From contig CM061096.1 in assembly GCA_030770545.1 (NCBI GenBank), positions 12,443,501-12,507,500 of the forward strand: a stretch of 64,000 bases of DNA, written 5' to 3'. The position numbers and the translations under genes are program-made. Shown here piece by piece: positions 61,601 through 64,000 of the stretch. The stretch's first letter is position 1; every line of letters starts with the position of its first letter. The DNA comes from Macropodus opercularis. Taxonomy: Eukaryota; Chordata; Actinopteri; Anabantiformes; Osphronemidae. The notes under the pieces are model-generated. The model worked only from the letters and a program-made list of their open reading frames with translations, was not told where the DNA came from and searched no databases.

Positions 61601-62579
61601 GCGGGAGGAGCACGCACACACATGGAGAGAAGGGGTCACCCATGCAAACAGAAGCATATATGGCAGGCAGACAGAAACAAAGCAGCCTATTATCTGTCCT
61701 ACAGGTCATGCTAATCCTCGCTCAGCTGGAGACGCTTATTGTTCCCTGCAAATAGGAAAAGGGAAGATGGGGAATCGTTGCAGGATGCCGATCCCCCTTC
61801 CTCTTTGTGTCTCGTGTGTTTTGAGGCTGCACGTTCCCGTCTGTCCCCGAGCTCTGCTTGCGCCACCTCATCCCTGCAGAATGCCGAGCAGATCCATCCA
61901 GCCCCAGCTCCGGCTCGCCGTCCCCGGCCCAGGAGACAATGCAAAGAGCAGCAGTCAATTGAAATGAATGGGTAACCCGGTGCAAGCCGGCTGGAGCTAA
62001 ATGGAAATGTCAAGCGCGGCATGGATCCCTTTTGTTTGTCTGCAGAAGGCCCCGTCTCACTGGGGAGCCCAAACAGAATAATACCCGGGCAGTGACAGTC
62101 AACACCTCACTGCTTCCATTTCAGGAAACTCCTCTCTGTTTAGCAGTATGTGGACAGAGAATGAGAGAAACTGATTAAAGTTAAAGGGCAAAGGTGCAAC
62201 AGAGAGAAAGTGAAGCGATGGAATAAATTTGGCATCTTTTGTGTAGGATATAAAATGAATCTCCGTCAGGAAATATTAGGGCTTAGCACTAAACATAACC
62301 TCATATACAAACATCTCCTCCTGGGATTCCTCCTCCTGGGTAAACCAGGTGTGAGGCTACAGCTGTCTGGGAAAATGCACGTACAGAAAGACAGCGGGCC
62401 AAGATAAAGGAGATAAAAATGAGCGAGAGGCCAAAAGAAGAAACAATAAAGCAACATAATAATGGAATTACGGAGCTCAGCAGATAAGTGTGTGTTGCAG
62501 TCAGTTAAAGGGACAGATCACAGTGACATTTCAAGTACATATGGACATGTCAAAGAAAGGAAACGAAATAAAGCGGACA

Positions 62580-62780
62580 GCATGGCTGCAACTACAGACT
62601 GTTAGAGATTAATCTCCCCATTAGTTTCTTGATTCATTTTGAAAATGTCAAAAAGCCCATCGATGTCATAACAATCAAATTTGACACAAACCCCTAATGT
62701 GCAGCATTTGAGGAACAGCTTTATAATTTATGTTATTTGACAAATGTATTGATTAATCATTTTATCTCCAGCCAAGAAAG
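62580..62780. mobile_element. Possible degraded teleost interspersed repeat
   Basis: The phrases ggctgcaactac, gattaatc, tttcttgattcat and ttgattaatcattt resemble a common fish non-autonomous repeat that contains repeated gattaatc words. It is heavily decayed and its ends are not defined. This is recognition from memory only. Confidence 0.3.
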
Positions 62781-63584
62781 ATAATCTAGTCAAAACATTT
62801 AAATTGGTAAGTGGAATTTTAGAATTTTAGAAACTGTTCTTGTCCAGAGTCTTTCAAAAAGTTTCTGTCTGGGGTGGAAGCCGTTGGTCATGATCTCTGC
62901 TCCCTTCAGGGACCCGTAGTCATGCAGCTCCTGCAGTGGTGACAGATTGCAGCCAGTCACCTTCATCTGATTGAATGATATGCTGCAGTTTGCTCTTATC
63001 CTTGGCAGCAGAGGCAGAGAACCAAATGGTGACAGAGCACCTCACGAACTAAGGCAACGTGCTTTTAGCAGGTTCTTTCAGAACTACATCCTCTGCTGCA
63101 GCTGATGTTCTGCTTCCTCTGGAGAGAGCTGGGCCATCGTTTGGCAACAAATTAGGCAACGTTAGCTGATTATAGCTGTACACTACTTCGTCAAAATTGA
63201 TGCAGCAGAGCATGAGATCCATCCAACTCAACACTCTTTGCTCTATAGACACTACAATATTATCGTCGGCTGTAACAACTTCCACAATTGCACAATTGAC
63301 ATTTGACCCATGGTGCAACAACTCGGGCTTCTCAGAAGATGAAGAAAGTGCATGACAGTACCGTAGTCGAAACCAGAGAACCAATATCAGCCAAAGCATT
63401 TGTAGCATTGAAGCAATTTAACTTGAGCAAAGGTTGGTGCGCTGTGCAGGAGGGAGTGACAATGATGTGGGTGAGGGTGGTGCGATCCAGCACATATCGG
63501 CTTGTTGGGTCTTGTAAACGACTTTGACATCTCATTTATGGTTATTGATAGATCAAATGTTAATGAATTGGTGCATCTCTAACG

Positions 63585-63604
63585 ATGTGTGTGTGTGTGT
63601 GTGT
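63585..63604. repeat. (TG)n microsatellite
   Basis: A pure TG run of about 20 bp. Confidence 0.85.
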
Positions 63605-64000
63605 CTTTCATTGCACATCAGCCAGTCTGGCAAGGACATCTTTAGTCATTATCTGGAGCCAGCTTTGTCATTTGTAACCAGCTGATAGTGGCTGAGGCAG
63701 TGAAGTGTGATGTACCAGACTCCAAGCTGCCATATTTAATCCAATCCCAGATCAATTACTGCAGAAGACGGGGTGCGACCACAGAACACACACTTACTAC
63801 TGTATATGCTGCCAAGTGCATCAGAACCGCTTGTCGGATGGTTGAATTGCTTTGGAAAGAGCCGTTCTCCAGACAGCAACATCTCATGTTGTACTAGTGC
63901 GAGAGTGTGTCAACAACTTCACGTCACGTGCAATTCCATGGTCTGCAATTGACTTTTTTAATTTATTTACCTTTTTGTGTCTTAATAGTTGCTGGATGAA

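Larger units (their letters stand above)
57474..64000 (+). other. gpr139: gpr139 intron 1 (partial)
   Basis: Non-coding as far as I can see. It contains a 21-nt palindromic element at 58598-58618, a GA-rich stretch near 59023-59090, a CpG-richer block near 61790-61960, a possible degraded interspersed repeat near 62580-62780 and a TG microsatellite at 63585-63604. Open frames on both strands at 60064-60790 are not protein-like. Confidence 0.55.

Overview
The window is nuclear DNA from a teleost fish. It holds vertebrate multi-exon genes with GT-AG introns, abundant CA/TG microsatellites and compact introns. It carries the linked set iqck - gprc5b - gpr139, which is also linked on human 16p12, and sun1, which is on human 7p22. 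The species cannot be named from the sequence. No prokaryotic features, CRISPR arrays, rRNA genes or intact transposons were seen.

Layout. (1) 1-5438: 5' flank of sun1, with two CpG-rich candidate first-exon/promoter zones and two perfect CTCF-type motifs. (2) 5460-18664 (+): sun1, rebuilt as 22 coding exons with every junction in frame (1065 residues), 3'UTR to about 20310. (3) 20928-29216 (+): iqck, 8 coding exons (261 residues), with a 5.3 kb sixth intron. (4) 34339-37367 (-): gprc5b, 3 coding exons (398 residues), with a likely 3'UTR reaching down to about 31100 and a likely non-coding first exon ending at 43985. It converges on iqck. (5) 44650-49500: intergenic. (6) 49953-52042 (-): a compact 8-exon gene of the vitamin K-dependent clotting family, closest to protein Z (427 residues). 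(7) 53300-57325: intergenic, ending in a long pyrimidine-rich tract. (8) 57326-57473 (+): first coding exon of gpr139; the rest lies beyond the window.

The genes do not form one pathway. SUN1 spans the inner nuclear membrane as part of the LINC complex. IQCK is a poorly characterised IQ-motif protein. GPRC5B and GPR139 are seven-helix receptors. The protein Z-like product should be a secreted plasma protein.

The most notable item is the protein Z-like gene. It keeps the family exon plan, the propeptide and both EGF modules. It has lost most Gla-domain glutamates, the R-IVGG activation site, the catalytic His (Gln instead) and the Asp before the catalytic Ser. It sits between gprc5b and gpr139, where I know of no clotting gene in mammals. 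Other points are a GC-AG intron in sun1, a run of symmetric phase-1 exons in sun1 that could be skipped freely, and two RFX/X-box-like elements just before the iqck start codon.
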